Notes: a model not told the origin generated them from the sequence alone. A stretch of 64,000 bases of DNA from an uncultured Prochlorococcus sp. (GCF_902522795.1 NZ_CABYWZ010000001.1:1-64000), one strand, 5' to 3'; positions 21,651-29,819 are shown, counted from the first letter of the stretch. Numbers and translations: made by a program.

Positions 21651-22841
21651 ATGAATAGCTTACCCGTGAATAATCCAGATTGGTTAATAAAAAAAATAAT
21701 AAAAATGGGTGGGACTATAAGTTTTTATGACTTTATGAATTTTGCATTAAATGATCCTACTAATGGTTATTACGGCAGCGGTAAAGCTGAGTTGGGCGTT
21801 CGAGGAGATTTTGTCACATCACCCTCTTTATCTGATGATTTTGCTTTTTTGGTTGGTAAACAAATAGAAGATTGGTTGATTCAGTTCAAAAGTAGTTTTT
21901 TATCTAATCAGAAATTAGCTGTAACTGAATTTGGAGCTGGAGATGGAAGCTTTATGAGTGGATTAATTAAGTATTTTTTAGAAAACAGTAAGAATCTTTT
22001 AGAAGAAGTTTCTTTTGTAATTATTGAACCTAATAAAGGGATGGTAGAAAAACAAAAAAATAAATTGGATGAATTTTTGAACTTAGGTATTGATATTTTA
22101 TGGAAAGGTTTGGATGAAATAGAGGAAAATAATATAAATGGAATATTTCTGGCAAATGAGGTTTTGGATGCTTTGCCAGTAGAGAGAATAACCTTCTCAA
22201 AGGGAAAATTAATTCGACAAGCCGTTTCTATAGACAAAAAATCTCATAAATTATTTTTTGATAAAATGCCAATTACAAGTGAATTGGAAAAAAGTTTTGA
22301 ACTTGCTAAAAGTGATTTGGGAATAACTATTCCACCTGAAGATGCTCTTGAAGGATGGACAACCGAATGGCATGTAGATAATTCAAAATGGTTAGAAGCT
22401 ATTTATGGGAAAATCAATAATGGTATTTTATTGATAATTGATTACGCTAAAGAAGCTAAAAAATACTATAACTCTAAGAATTCTGATGGGACGATAGTTT
22501 CTTATGAAAATCAAAAAATGATGAATGATGTCTTAGATTCTCCTGGGAATTGCGATTTAACATCTCATGTGTGCATAGAAACTTTAATTAATGATGCTGA
22601 GACTCTTGGATTTAATACTCTTGGAATAACTAAACAAGGAGAGGCTTTGTTGGCACTTGGATTGGCAGAGAGACTTTATGGAATTCAGAAGGAATTTAAG
22701 GAGGATTTATCAAATGCTCTTTTAAGAAGAGAGGCATTACTTAGACTCGTTGATCCTCTATGTCTAGGTAATTTTAAGTGGTTTGTTTTTAATAAGTTTA
22801 AGGAGAAGGAAATGAATATAAATTCAACCTGTTTGCGTTAA
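21651..22841 (+). CDS. SAM-dependent methyltransferase, MidA/NDUFAF7-type
   Basis: [53 protein letters not shown]. Confidence 0.88.
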   Translation: MNSLPVNNPDWLIKKIIKMGGTISFYDFMNFALNDPTNGYYGSGKAELGVRGDFVTSPSLSDDFAFLVGKQIEDWLIQFKSSFLSNQKLAVTEFGAGDGSFMSGLIKYFLENSKNLLEEVSFVIIEPNKGMVEKQKNKLDEFLNLGIDILWKGLDEIEENNINGIFLANEVLDALPVERITFSKGKLIRQAVSIDKKSHKLFFDKMPITSELEKSFELAKSDLGITIPPEDALEGWTTEWHVDNSKWLEAIYGKINNGILLIIDYAKEAKKYYNSKNSDGTIVSYENQKMMNDVLDSPGNCDLTSHVCIETLINDAETLGFNTLGITKQGEALLALGLAERLYGIQKEFKEDLSNALLRREALLRLVDPLCLGNFKWFVFNKFKEKEMNINSTCLR

Positions 22842-23929
22842 GAAAAAAACTTTAAAAATAATGAATCTTCTACGTCATCATATATATCCACTGCACCAAT
22901 TTCTTTCGGTAATATAAATCTCATTTTGCCATCACGAACTTTTTTATCGCCCATAAGTATTGTTAGAACGTCTTCTTTATTTATTTTGGGGATCTCGGTA
23001 GGAAGATCATAACTCTCTAAGAGAATTTGCTGTCTCTCTAATTCTTCTTTAGACCATAACCCTTTTTCAATTGCTATTTTCCCCGCAATATTCATACCGA
23101 TTGATATTGCCTCACCATGCAGAAATTTGCCGTATCCACATAAATTTTCAATAACGTGACCAAAAGAATGACCATAATTCAATATTGCTCTAACACCATT
23201 TTCATGTTCGTCTTGAGAAACAACATGAGACTTTGTTTTAATTGAACTATTAATTATTTTAATTAGATATTCATTTTTGAGATTTATAAGTTCATTTTTG
23301 TTTTTTTCAATTTCTAAGTATTCGAAAAGTTCTTTATCTCTTATTACTCCGTATTTTATTACTTCGGCCATGCCGGCATTAAATTCTCTTTTGGGCAAAC
23401 TTTTTAAAGTTTCTGGATCAATAAAAATTGCTTTAGGTTGATTGAAAGCTCCAATTAAATTCTTACCTTTTGGATGATTTACTCCAGTTTTTCCTCCCAC
23501 AGATGAATCAACCATTGATAATAATGTTGTTGGAATCTGAATATATTCGATACCTCTCAGCCAAGTCGCAGCTGCAAAACCACTTACATCTCCAACAATT
23601 CCTCCTCCAAGGGCAATAATTATTGAATTTCTATCTAAGCCAAATTCAAATGCTACATCATATATTTCACTTAAGGTTTTTAAGTTTTTATATGATTCTC
23701 CAGCCTTGATAAGGAACATTTTTGCCTGAAATTTATTATCTTTTAAATTATTTAAAAATTTTTCTCCATACAAATTTGATATTTCTTCATTTGAAATCAC
23801 AAGTATTTTTCTATTCTTTGTTATTCCAATTTTTAAAAGTTCTTCGCTGATATTATTCAATATCCCTGCTTCTAGAGTTACTTCGTATGACTTATCACCT
23901 AATGGGACTAAAATTTTTCTCTTATTCAC
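22838..23929 (-). CDS. aroB: 3-dehydroquinate synthase
   Basis: [46 protein letters not shown]. Confidence 0.97.
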   Translation of the reverse strand: MNKRKILVPLGDKSYEVTLEAGILNNISEELLKIGITKNRKILVISNEEISNLYGEKFLNNLKDNKFQAKMFLIKAGESYKNLKTLSEIYDVAFEFGLDRNSIIIALGGGIVGDVSGFAAATWLRGIEYIQIPTTLLSMVDSSVGGKTGVNHPKGKNLIGAFNQPKAIFIDPETLKSLPKREFNAGMAEVIKYGVIRDKELFEYLEIEKNKNELINLKNEYLIKIINSSIKTKSHVVSQDEHENGVRAILNYGHSFGHVIENLCGYGKFLHGEAISIGMNIAGKIAIEKGLWSKEELERQQILLESYDLPTEIPKINKEDVLTILMGDKKVRDGKMRFILPKEIGAVDIYDDVEDSLFLKFFS

Positions 23930-24054
23930 AATTGATTACCTAGTTAAAATTTATAAATATTTGGTATTAAATACTTTATATATTAGCAAAATCTAAGCTC
24001 TAGATCCTTAAAAATTCAGTTGTTAAGAATTGGAAATGGTAATAAAATCATGCT

Positions 24055-25245
24055 ATGAGTTTAAAAAAAAAAATAAACGATATTAAGAAAAATTATTCCC
24101 TAGGAATAATTGGGGGTGGTCAACTGGCGTTGATGTTAACCGAGGCAGCCAAAAAAAGAGATTTAGAAGTATGTGTGCAAACAAAATCTTGTGATGATCC
24201 TGCGGGTTCAAAAGCAGATCATGTCATTGAAGCTGATCCTTTAAAGATAAGAGGTAATAAATCATTAATTAATGAGTGTGAAAAAATAATTTTTGAAAAT
24301 GAATGGATAAAAATTGATAAATTAAATTTAATTGGCAATAACGATATTTTTGTTCCAAGCCTTAATGCAATTAAGCCATTAGTAGATAGGTTTTCTCAAA
24401 AGAAATTAATAGATAGATTGAATATTCCCTGTCCAAAATGGATAAGTATTGAAGATTTTAAAAATCTCTCAGATGAGGAAATCAATAATTGGACTTTTCC
24501 TCTAATGGCAAAATCAAATAAAGGTGGATATGACGGTAAAGGGAACAAAAAAATAAAGACAAAAGAAGATTTAGATTCTTTTTTAACAGAGAATAATTCT
24601 GATGAATGGTTAATAGAAGAATGGATAGAGTATGAAAAAGAACTGGCTCTTGTTGGTTCCAGAGATAGGACCGGAAAGATAAGATTCTTTCCAATTGTTG
24701 AGACATTCCAATCAAACCATATTTGTGATTGGGTTCTTGCACCTGGAACAAATGAATATGATTTGAACTTATTTGCAATAAATATTTTCTCTTCAATAGT
24801 CAATGAACTTAATTACGTTGGAGTTTTGGCTATTGAATTTTTCTATGGAGATAATGGTCTTTTAATTAATGAAATAGCTCCTAGAACACATAACTCAGCT
24901 CATTTCTCTATTGAAGCTTGCACTTCAAGTCAGTTTGATCAATATGTTTGCATTTCCTCTGGGATAATGCCACCTGAAATTAAAATGAACTGTGAAGGGG
25001 CAATTATGATAAACCTACTGGGATTAAGAAAGAATTTCCCAATCTCAATGGAAACCAGAATTAAAATATTATCTGAAATTGAGGGTTCCAATATTCATTG
25101 TTATGGCAAATCTCGCGAAATTCTGGGAAGAAAAATGGCTCACATCACATTTTTGTTAAATGGTAAAACGTATTCAGAAAGATATGATGAAGCTCAAGTT
25201 TTATTAACTATGGTTAGAGATATTTGGCCATCTCCAAATGCATAA
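24055..25245 (+). CDS. purK: N5-carboxyaminoimidazole ribonucleotide synthase
   Basis: LGIIGGGQLALML, KSNKGGYDGKGN, NEIAPRTHNSAHFSIEAC. Confidence 0.96.
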   Translation: MSLKKKINDIKKNYSLGIIGGGQLALMLTEAAKKRDLEVCVQTKSCDDPAGSKADHVIEADPLKIRGNKSLINECEKIIFENEWIKIDKLNLIGNNDIFVPSLNAIKPLVDRFSQKKLIDRLNIPCPKWISIEDFKNLSDEEINNWTFPLMAKSNKGGYDGKGNKKIKTKEDLDSFLTENNSDEWLIEEWIEYEKELALVGSRDRTGKIRFFPIVETFQSNHICDWVLAPGTNEYDLNLFAINIFSSIVNELNYVGVLAIEFFYGDNGLLINEIAPRTHNSAHFSIEACTSSQFDQYVCISSGIMPPEIKMNCEGAIMINLLGLRKNFPISMETRIKILSEIEGSNIHCYGKSREILGRKMAHITFLLNGKTYSERYDEAQVLLTMVRDIWPSPNA

Positions 25246-25268
25246 AAAAATAAGCTAGAGTTGAATTA

Positions 25269-25440
25269 CTGGATCTTTGGTTAAGTTCTTCTTTATGTGC
25301 TCTGATCTGACTCTCTTTCGACATGAGGAGACTGTCGTGATGCGGTAGTAAACCGATCTTGTAATCGGAAACGAAAGCCCACTTTGAATCCTCTTCTGGC
25401 ATTTCCAGGTCGATGCAGCAGAGAACTGACGGGGATCCGG
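25269..25440 (+). ncRNA. ssaA: 6S RNA
   Basis: Immediately downstream of purK, the location described for 6S RNA in cyanobacteria; closing stem CTGGATC(25269-25275)/GATCCGG(25434-25440) extended by GTTaAGTTCT/AGAACTGAC; long interrupted helical rod of about 172 nt. Exact ends not determined. Confidence 0.85.
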
Positions 25441-25554
25441 TGTTACCTATCAAAATGCTTAAAATAACAGGTTTTTGGTAGGTATTTTATTTTTTTGGAA
25501 TAATTGAGCTGTTTTTATTCTCTATCAGTGTAAATAATTTATTTGCCAAAATAC

Positions 25555-25601
25555 TTGACGATCCATTTCTAATGTATTTATAGTAATAGTACACATGTAT
25601 T
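25555..25601 (+). promoter_or_regulatory. Promoter (TTGACG-18-TATAGT) with LexA-like box AGTACACATGTATT
   Basis: -35 25555-25560, -10 25579-25584, box 25588-25601; near-duplicate at 28004-28049. Confidence 0.55.
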
Positions 25602-25609
25602 ACTAAGTA

Positions 25610-25909
25610 ATGACTTTAGGAGGAGCTAATGTTTGGACTAATTTTTCTTACGGTTATCGTAATGAGTCCCCAAGTGGTTGGTTGCTTAGCCCAGACCGCA
25701 GCAGATTAATTTTATTTATAAGGAATAAAAAATCTCCAAAGAATAGTATGAGAATTTTTGCTCATACATATTATGCAAATGATCTTGGTGAGCCAATGGC
25801 AATTAAATCATCCACTCAAATGTATTTGGATAATGCTTGGGATAAATGGCATGACCTTCAATTAGAAGGTTGGACTTTTGAAGAACTTGAATTACCTGAA
25901 TCAGTATGA
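25610..25909 (+). CDS. DUF1651-type small protein (99 aa), paralog of 28056-28346
   Basis: SPSGWLLSPDRSRLILF ... YANDLGEP ... W shared with the second locus. Confidence 0.7.
   Translation: MTLGGANVWTNFSYGYRNESPSGWLLSPDRSRLILFIRNKKSPKNSMRIFAHTYYANDLGEPMAIKSSTQMYLDNAWDKWHDLQLEGWTFEELELPESV
25629..25709 (+). CDS. Candidate nested out-of-frame lipopeptide ORF MFGLIFLTVIVMSPQVVGCLAQTAAD
   Basis: AGGAGG at 25618-25623, 5 nt before ATG; lipobox VVGC; same offset (+19) and length as the nested ORF at 28075. Confidence 0.4.
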   Translation: MFGLIFLTVIVMSPQVVGCLAQTAAD

Positions 25910-26046
25910 CTAACTTAAATCCAATCAAAAAAAAACTATCAAAAGCAGATAGAAGGATATCGATACAAGACTCATCAAAATTATTAGCAGAATTTTTTAA
26001 TGGTGTTGTCATTGAACTCGATGAAGAATATAAATATGACTCATAA
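25906..26046 (+). CDS. Hypothetical protein (46 aa, MTNLNPIKKKLSKADRRISIQDSSKLLAEFFNGVVIELDEEYKYDS)
   Basis: ATG overlaps the stop of the DUF1651-type gene (ATGA), consistent with coupling. Confidence 0.6.
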   Translation: MTNLNPIKKKLSKADRRISIQDSSKLLAEFFNGVVIELDEEYKYDS

Positions 26047-26188
26047 AGAATTGATAGATCAAGTTTCCGCAAATTTATTTAAGCAAAGTGGAAAGTTAGA
26101 AAGCAGAAGATCTTGGTTGGCAATTAGAAATTATCTTGAACAATTAGATATCGAACAACTTAAATCCATGCTTAAGGCCCACGAATGA
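26036..26188 (+). CDS. Hypothetical protein (50 aa, MTHKELIDQVSANLFKQSGKLESRRSWLAIRNYLEQLDIEQLKSMLKAHE)
   Basis: Internal ATG at 26036 is a more plausible start than 26000; overlaps the upstream gene by 11 nt. Confidence 0.6.
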   Translation: MTHKELIDQVSANLFKQSGKLESRRSWLAIRNYLEQLDIEQLKSMLKAHE

Positions 26189-26198
26189 TTTAAAAACT

Positions 26199-26315
26199 TT
26201 ATTTGGTTTTTATTTTTTTATTAATTCTTAGAAAACCATAAGTTGCAAAGCCAACCAAAAACATATCCAAGTAAATATGCCAATTAGGAAAAATCTGGTG
26301 TATCAATTCCATCAT
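26199..26315 (-). CDS. Small TM protein (38 aa, MMELIHQIFPNWHIYLDMFLVGFATYGFLRINKKIKTK)
   Basis: Open frame with start overlapping the stop of the ligase-like gene. Confidence 0.5.
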   Translation of the reverse strand: MMELIHQIFPNWHIYLDMFLVGFATYGFLRINKKIKTK

Positions 26316-27061
26316 CGTTTTATTGCCACTTGCCAATAAGGATAATCTAATTTTGATTTTTCTCTAATCAATTGTAATTTTCTAGAATTTATTTTTACTA
26401 CTATTCCATCTGTTGGATATTTACTAAAAAGCTTCCCTTCCAGCCATCGTTTTCTAAATACTTCAACTTGGCTCGTAAAGTTGCATGAAATATCCTGAGG
26501 GATCGTGAAGCCAAGCTTTGCAAGACTCTTTTTGGCCTCATATTGGTTAAGTGTTGAATTAAGTATTTGAAATGCGCAGAAGCTAAGACTTTCAGAAAAT
26601 CCTTCTTTAGCTCTTAGAAATCTAGAAGCGATTCTCTGGGAGATATTTGGACTTTGGTTAGGGGTATATAATTCACCCCTAACTTGAAGAACTCCTCGTA
26701 AAGGGAGATTATTGGGAATGTCTTGGACTTTAATAAGTTTATTAGTAACGTCTGTCCCTTTTCTTGAAATTGCTTTCTCCAAGGTTCCATCCCTATATTG
26801 CAAAGCAATAGCACAACCATCAATTTTTGGTTCAATTAATAATCTGGTATCTGCTAATAATCCTTTCAAAAATTCATCTATTGAATCCTTTTCTAATGAA
26901 GGTAAAACTAGTTTATTTTTCTTTTTAAAGTAATCACAATTAGGGTTAGTTCTTAATAAATTTTTTTCAAGTTGGTCGAACTGCTTATCAGAGATTAAAG
27001 CATTACCATTTCTATAATTATCGTCATACCATTCAATTCGTTCTTCTAAATAAGTCTTCAT
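26312..27061 (-). CDS. Stand-alone NAD+-dependent DNA ligase N-terminal/adenylation module (249 aa, no OB/HhH/BRCT)
   Basis: Domain Ia-like YLEERIEWYDDNYRNGNALISDKQFDQLE; motif I EPKIDGCAIALQYRDG; VRGELY; DGIVVKI; terminal YPYWQVAIKR. Confidence 0.88.
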   Translation of the reverse strand: MKTYLEERIEWYDDNYRNGNALISDKQFDQLEKNLLRTNPNCDYFKKKNKLVLPSLEKDSIDEFLKGLLADTRLLIEPKIDGCAIALQYRDGTLEKAISRKGTDVTNKLIKVQDIPNNLPLRGVLQVRGELYTPNQSPNISQRIASRFLRAKEGFSESLSFCAFQILNSTLNQYEAKKSLAKLGFTIPQDISCNFTSQVEVFRKRWLEGKLFSKYPTDGIVVKINSRKLQLIREKSKLDYPYWQVAIKR

Positions 27062-27268
27062 TTAATAAGATGGCTTAAGTTTTTGGCTAGGTACCCAACT
27101 TGGTTTATCTATGATCCATTTCTCTCTATCTTCATATTTAACAGTCCATAAAAGAAATGAAGAAATTTGTTTTAGAGATGTGCCAACCAGATATCTTGTT
27201 TTTGGACTTATTGATATAAATCCAAATAATAATATTAATAAAATAAGCTTAAATATACTCTTAATCAT
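27062..27268 (-). CDS. Hypothetical TM protein (68 aa)
   Basis: ORF track; directly upstream of the ligase-like gene. Confidence 0.5.
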   Translation of the reverse strand: MIKSIFKLILLILLFGFISISPKTRYLVGTSLKQISSFLLWTVKYEDREKWIIDKPSWVPSQKLKPSY

Positions 27269-27299
27269 TTAAAAACTCAGCGTAATTTTTGCAAACCTT

Positions 27300-27557
27300 T
27301 TAATTAATGCAATTTTTATAACCTTCAATCTTCGCTAGTTCTTCAATGTTTAAACCTGTTTCCTCTAATAAAGTTTCTCCAATATCGTCCTTATTAAATT
27401 TATTTAATGCTCCCTTAGTAGAGTACTGAATGCATTGGTTTTTGTATTTTGCTTCTTTCACAACAGGAGATAAATAAAAACCAAACAGGATGATAAAAGC
27501 TCCATAGGTTATAACTTTTCTATGGTTTTTCCACCATTCATAAAATTTATTGGACAC
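27300..27557 (-). CDS. Hypothetical TM protein (85 aa)
   Basis: ORF track; one TM helix. Confidence 0.55.
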   Translation of the reverse strand: MSNKFYEWWKNHRKVITYGAFIILFGFYLSPVVKEAKYKNQCIQYSTKGALNKFNKDDIGETLLEETGLNIEELAKIEGYKNCIN

Positions 27558-27626
27558 GAAAAATAAATTACTAACTTCTATTTTAAATTGATTGTCAACA
27601 AATTAGTTTAGTAATTGAAGGATTGC

Positions 27627-27935
27627 TTAATTTATTGTTTTTTCATTAATAGATTTAACCCAAGAGTAATATCTTGATTTTCTAATCCTTTGCTCTTTCG
27701 AGACTAATCTATCCGCAGATTCTAGGGGTGATTCTCCTTTCTCAACTTTTGTTGTAATAGAAATACCAAAACCTTTTGCTTCAATTTTTGCAATGCCACC
27801 CTCTAAAAAAAATAAAAAAGACCAACCTTTGTTCCATCCTAAATAGAAGGGATTTCGATACATCGCATTCTTTTGGAGATACTCTTTAAATGATATTTTC
27901 CTTTTCAAGGAGTTACTTGTATTCACTATTACCAA
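27627..27935 (-). CDS. Hypothetical protein (102 aa)
   Basis: ORF track. Confidence 0.55.
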   Translation of the reverse strand: MVIVNTSNSLKRKISFKEYLQKNAMYRNPFYLGWNKGWSFLFFLEGGIAKIEAKGFGISITTKVEKGESPLESADRLVSKEQRIRKSRYYSWVKSINEKTIN

Positions 27936-28003
27936 ATAAGAAGTTTACGGCTGATTATTTTTGGAAAGTAATCTTAGTATTTAAATAATTACCGGAGGAA
28001 TAC

Positions 28004-28049
28004 TTGACGTCTACGAGTAGTACATTTATATTAATAGTACAACTGTATT
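28004..28049 (+). promoter_or_regulatory. Promoter (TTGACG-17-TATATT) with LexA-like box AGTACAACTGTATT
   Basis: -35 28004-28009, -10 28027-28032, box 28036-28049; same architecture as 25555-25601. Confidence 0.55.
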
Positions 28050-28055
28050 ATTTTT

Positions 28056-28346
28056 ATGACCTCAGGAGTCGCTAATGTTCGGACTTTTTTTTATCGTGGC
28101 AGCCTTATTGACCCCCCAACTGGCTGGTTGTTTAACAAAAAAAGTGGTTTACTAATTTTTTTTGAGAGTTATAAGAAATCTGTATCTAATAACTTAAAAG
28201 TATATACTCATCTTTTCTATGCAAATGAATTAGGTGAACCAACCCAAATTAAAAATTCAAGACTTCATTCTATTGAGTGTGCTTGTGAAACATGGAATGA
28301 ATTAATTTCAGGAGGTTTGCAAATTGTTACTAATAAATTCCAGTAA
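28056..28346 (+). CDS. DUF1651-type small protein (96 aa), paralog of 25610-25909
   Basis: PPTGWLFNKKSGLLIFF ... YANELGEPTQIKNS ... W. Confidence 0.7.
   Translation: MTSGVANVRTFFYRGSLIDPPTGWLFNKKSGLLIFFESYKKSVSNNLKVYTHLFYANELGEPTQIKNSRLHSIECACETWNELISGGLQIVTNKFQ
28075..28155 (+). CDS. Candidate nested out-of-frame lipopeptide ORF MFGLFFIVAALLTPQLAGCLTKKVVY
   Basis: Lipobox LAGC; identical offset and length to the nested ORF at 25629. Confidence 0.4.
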   Translation: MFGLFFIVAALLTPQLAGCLTKKVVY

Positions 28347-28348
28347 TC

Positions 28349-28582
28349 ATGATCAAGGTAAATCCGTCAAAATGGGAATATCTAAAAGAATCTACCCTAA
28401 AACGAAAACGAAAAAAGATTTGTATTACTTGCAATCACTTTCGCTACAGCACTACAGAAACTTTTGCTACTATCTTGATCTGTCCAAAATACGAAAAACG
28501 CATACCACAGGGTGATCATTTACTTAAAGGCTGTGAATATTGGCAAAAAAATAGGACGATATTTTCCTCTGAAGCATCTTAA
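28349..28582 (+). CDS. Cys-rich small protein (77 aa; CITCNHF...CPKYEKRIPQGDHLLKGCEYW), putative metal binding
   Basis: Four conserved-looking Cys; starts right after the DUF1651-type stop. The overlapping 28324 ORF is an alternative frame. Confidence 0.65.
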   Translation: MIKVNPSKWEYLKESTLKRKRKKICITCNHFRYSTTETFATILICPKYEKRIPQGDHLLKGCEYWQKNRTIFSSEAS

Positions 28583-28682
28583 TTAATCTCTAATTAACCT
28601 TCTCTAGGTAGAGATATTTAATTATGTTAACAAAGCATTATTTTATACAACTTAAAAAATTCTTTTTAACTAATTTTGAAGA

Positions 28683-28784
28683 ATGATTCAATTCTACTTT
28701 TCCATATTTTTATTAGTTGTGCTTACATTTTTTGCACTTTTATTAGATGCACCAGAATTGACAACTTTAATTCAAACATTTTAG
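28683..28784 (+). CDS. Small TM protein (33 aa, MIQFYFSIFLLVVLTFFALLLDAPELTTLIQTF)
   Basis: Hydrophobic open frame followed by a hairpin. Confidence 0.5.
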   Translation: MIQFYFSIFLLVVLTFFALLLDAPELTTLIQTF

Positions 28785-28792
28785 AAAATAAT

Positions 28793-28816
28793 AAATCAGT
28801 ATTTTTACTGATTTAC
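28793..28816 (+). terminator. Hairpin AAATCAGTatttttACTGATTT, possible terminator
   Basis: Perfect 8-bp stem just after the 33-aa ORF. Confidence 0.5.
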
Positions 28817-28866
28817 TTTCTTAATTAGTAAGGCGTAGTTTTAAATTGTTGAATAGGAGGGATCTA

Positions 28867-28908
28867 ATGATTGACAGTCCACCAGAGGAGTTAAATTATA
28901 AAATTTAA
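28867..28908 (+). CDS. Candidate 13-aa peptide MIDSPPEELNYKI
   Basis: AGGAGG (28855-28860) 6 nt upstream of ATG; followed by a strong terminator. Confidence 0.35.
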   Translation: MIDSPPEELNYKI

Positions 28909-28934
28909 ATCTAGATAAAACTAATGCTAAATCT

Positions 28935-28969
28935 GGAATGAATCTTCTATTTGAGATTCATTCCTTTTT
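28935..28969 (+). terminator. Rho-independent terminator
   Basis: GGAATGAATCT/AGATTCATTCC, perfect 11-bp stem, 8-nt loop, T5 tract. Confidence 0.85.
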
Positions 28970-29078
28970 ACTTTCTTTCTAAAAAATGTAAATCGTAATA
29001 TTAAATTTTAAAAGTAAAAAAATCTGTTCGTATTAAAATGATTTGAGGTCTAAGTCTCTTCTTAGATAATGGCTAACT

Positions 29079-29261
29079 TTACCTGAATCCAAAATCAGTT
29101 TTTTGTTCATCTTTTTCTTCCCATTCATTAATAATTAGTTTTAGTAAACTTTTAAGTTCTGAATTCGATGCATCAGTGTCTTTTTGAAGATTTATACAAA
29201 TGTTTTTAATTTCTTCAAAAGCATTATCAATTAATATTGTTTTTTGATCTGGATTAGCCAT
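29079..29261 (-). CDS. Hypothetical protein (60 aa)
   Basis: ORF track. Confidence 0.5.
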   Translation of the reverse strand: MANPDQKTILIDNAFEEIKNICINLQKDTDASNSELKSLLKLIINEWEEKDEQKTDFGFR

Positions 29262-29267
29262 AGAATT

Positions 29268-29465
29268 TTAAAATGCTCCATTACAGTTGAACCCACTGCA
29301 GTTAATAATCCTAAAAATATTCATTACAAAGTTATGAAATCTTTCATCATAAAAAAATGCCCAGGTTGAAAATATAGCAAAACCAGAGACAGCAAAAGCA
29401 GCATATTGAAGCCAATGTATTCCATAGCTATCCAATCCATTTTTATCAAAATCAGAATTACTCAA
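29268..29465 (-). CDS. Hypothetical TM protein (65 aa)
   Basis: ORF track; hydrophobic helix. Confidence 0.55.
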   Translation of the reverse strand: MSNSDFDKNGLDSYGIHWLQYAAFAVSGFAIFSTWAFFYDERFHNFVMNIFRIINCSGFNCNGAF

Positions 29466-29564
29466 TTGCTTTTTTACTTATAATAAAAATTTTTTTTTTA
29501 AATGGAGAGTTTGTTTTGAACGAGAGATTTATTTTTTTCTTTAAGACCTTAATGTATTTATAGT

Positions 29565-29819
29565 TTAAATAAAGCCAGGTATTATCCACCCAAAAAAACC
29601 GTAGTTTATTATCAAAGCTAAAAAACCAATCATAGCTAATCTCCCATTTGTTATTTCGGCATTTTTCCAAAATTTACCAATGTAGTTTTTAGTTTGTTTC
29701 GAATTTTTATCTATCAAATAATTTGGTTCTAAGGGTTCCTGCAAACTTTTGATTGCGTATAAAGAGAATTGAATTGTAATTGCGATGATAACAACTATAA
29801 AACTAGTAAGTGCATCCAT
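29565..29819 (-). CDS. hli: High-light-inducible protein (LHC-like one-helix)
   Basis: AEITNGRLAMIGFLALIINYGFFGWIIPGFI, canonical ExxNGRxAMxGF motif. Confidence 0.88.
   Translation of the reverse strand: MDALTSFIVVIIAITIQFSLYAIKSLQEPLEPNYLIDKNSKQTKNYIGKFWKNAEITNGRLAMIGFLALIINYGFFGWIIPGFI

Noticed and set aside
24396-24803. 135-aa and 104-aa antisense ORFs opposite purK
   Set aside because: purK is unambiguous on the plus strand; both are low-complexity shadows.
25214-25453. 79-aa minus-strand ORF in the track
   Set aside because: Antisense to the purK 3' end and the 6S RNA; composition reflects the structured RNA, not a protein.
28324-28515. 63-aa ORF overlapping the Cys-rich 77-aa protein
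   Set aside because: Alternative frame; the 28349 frame has the organised Cys motif and a start right after the upstream stop.
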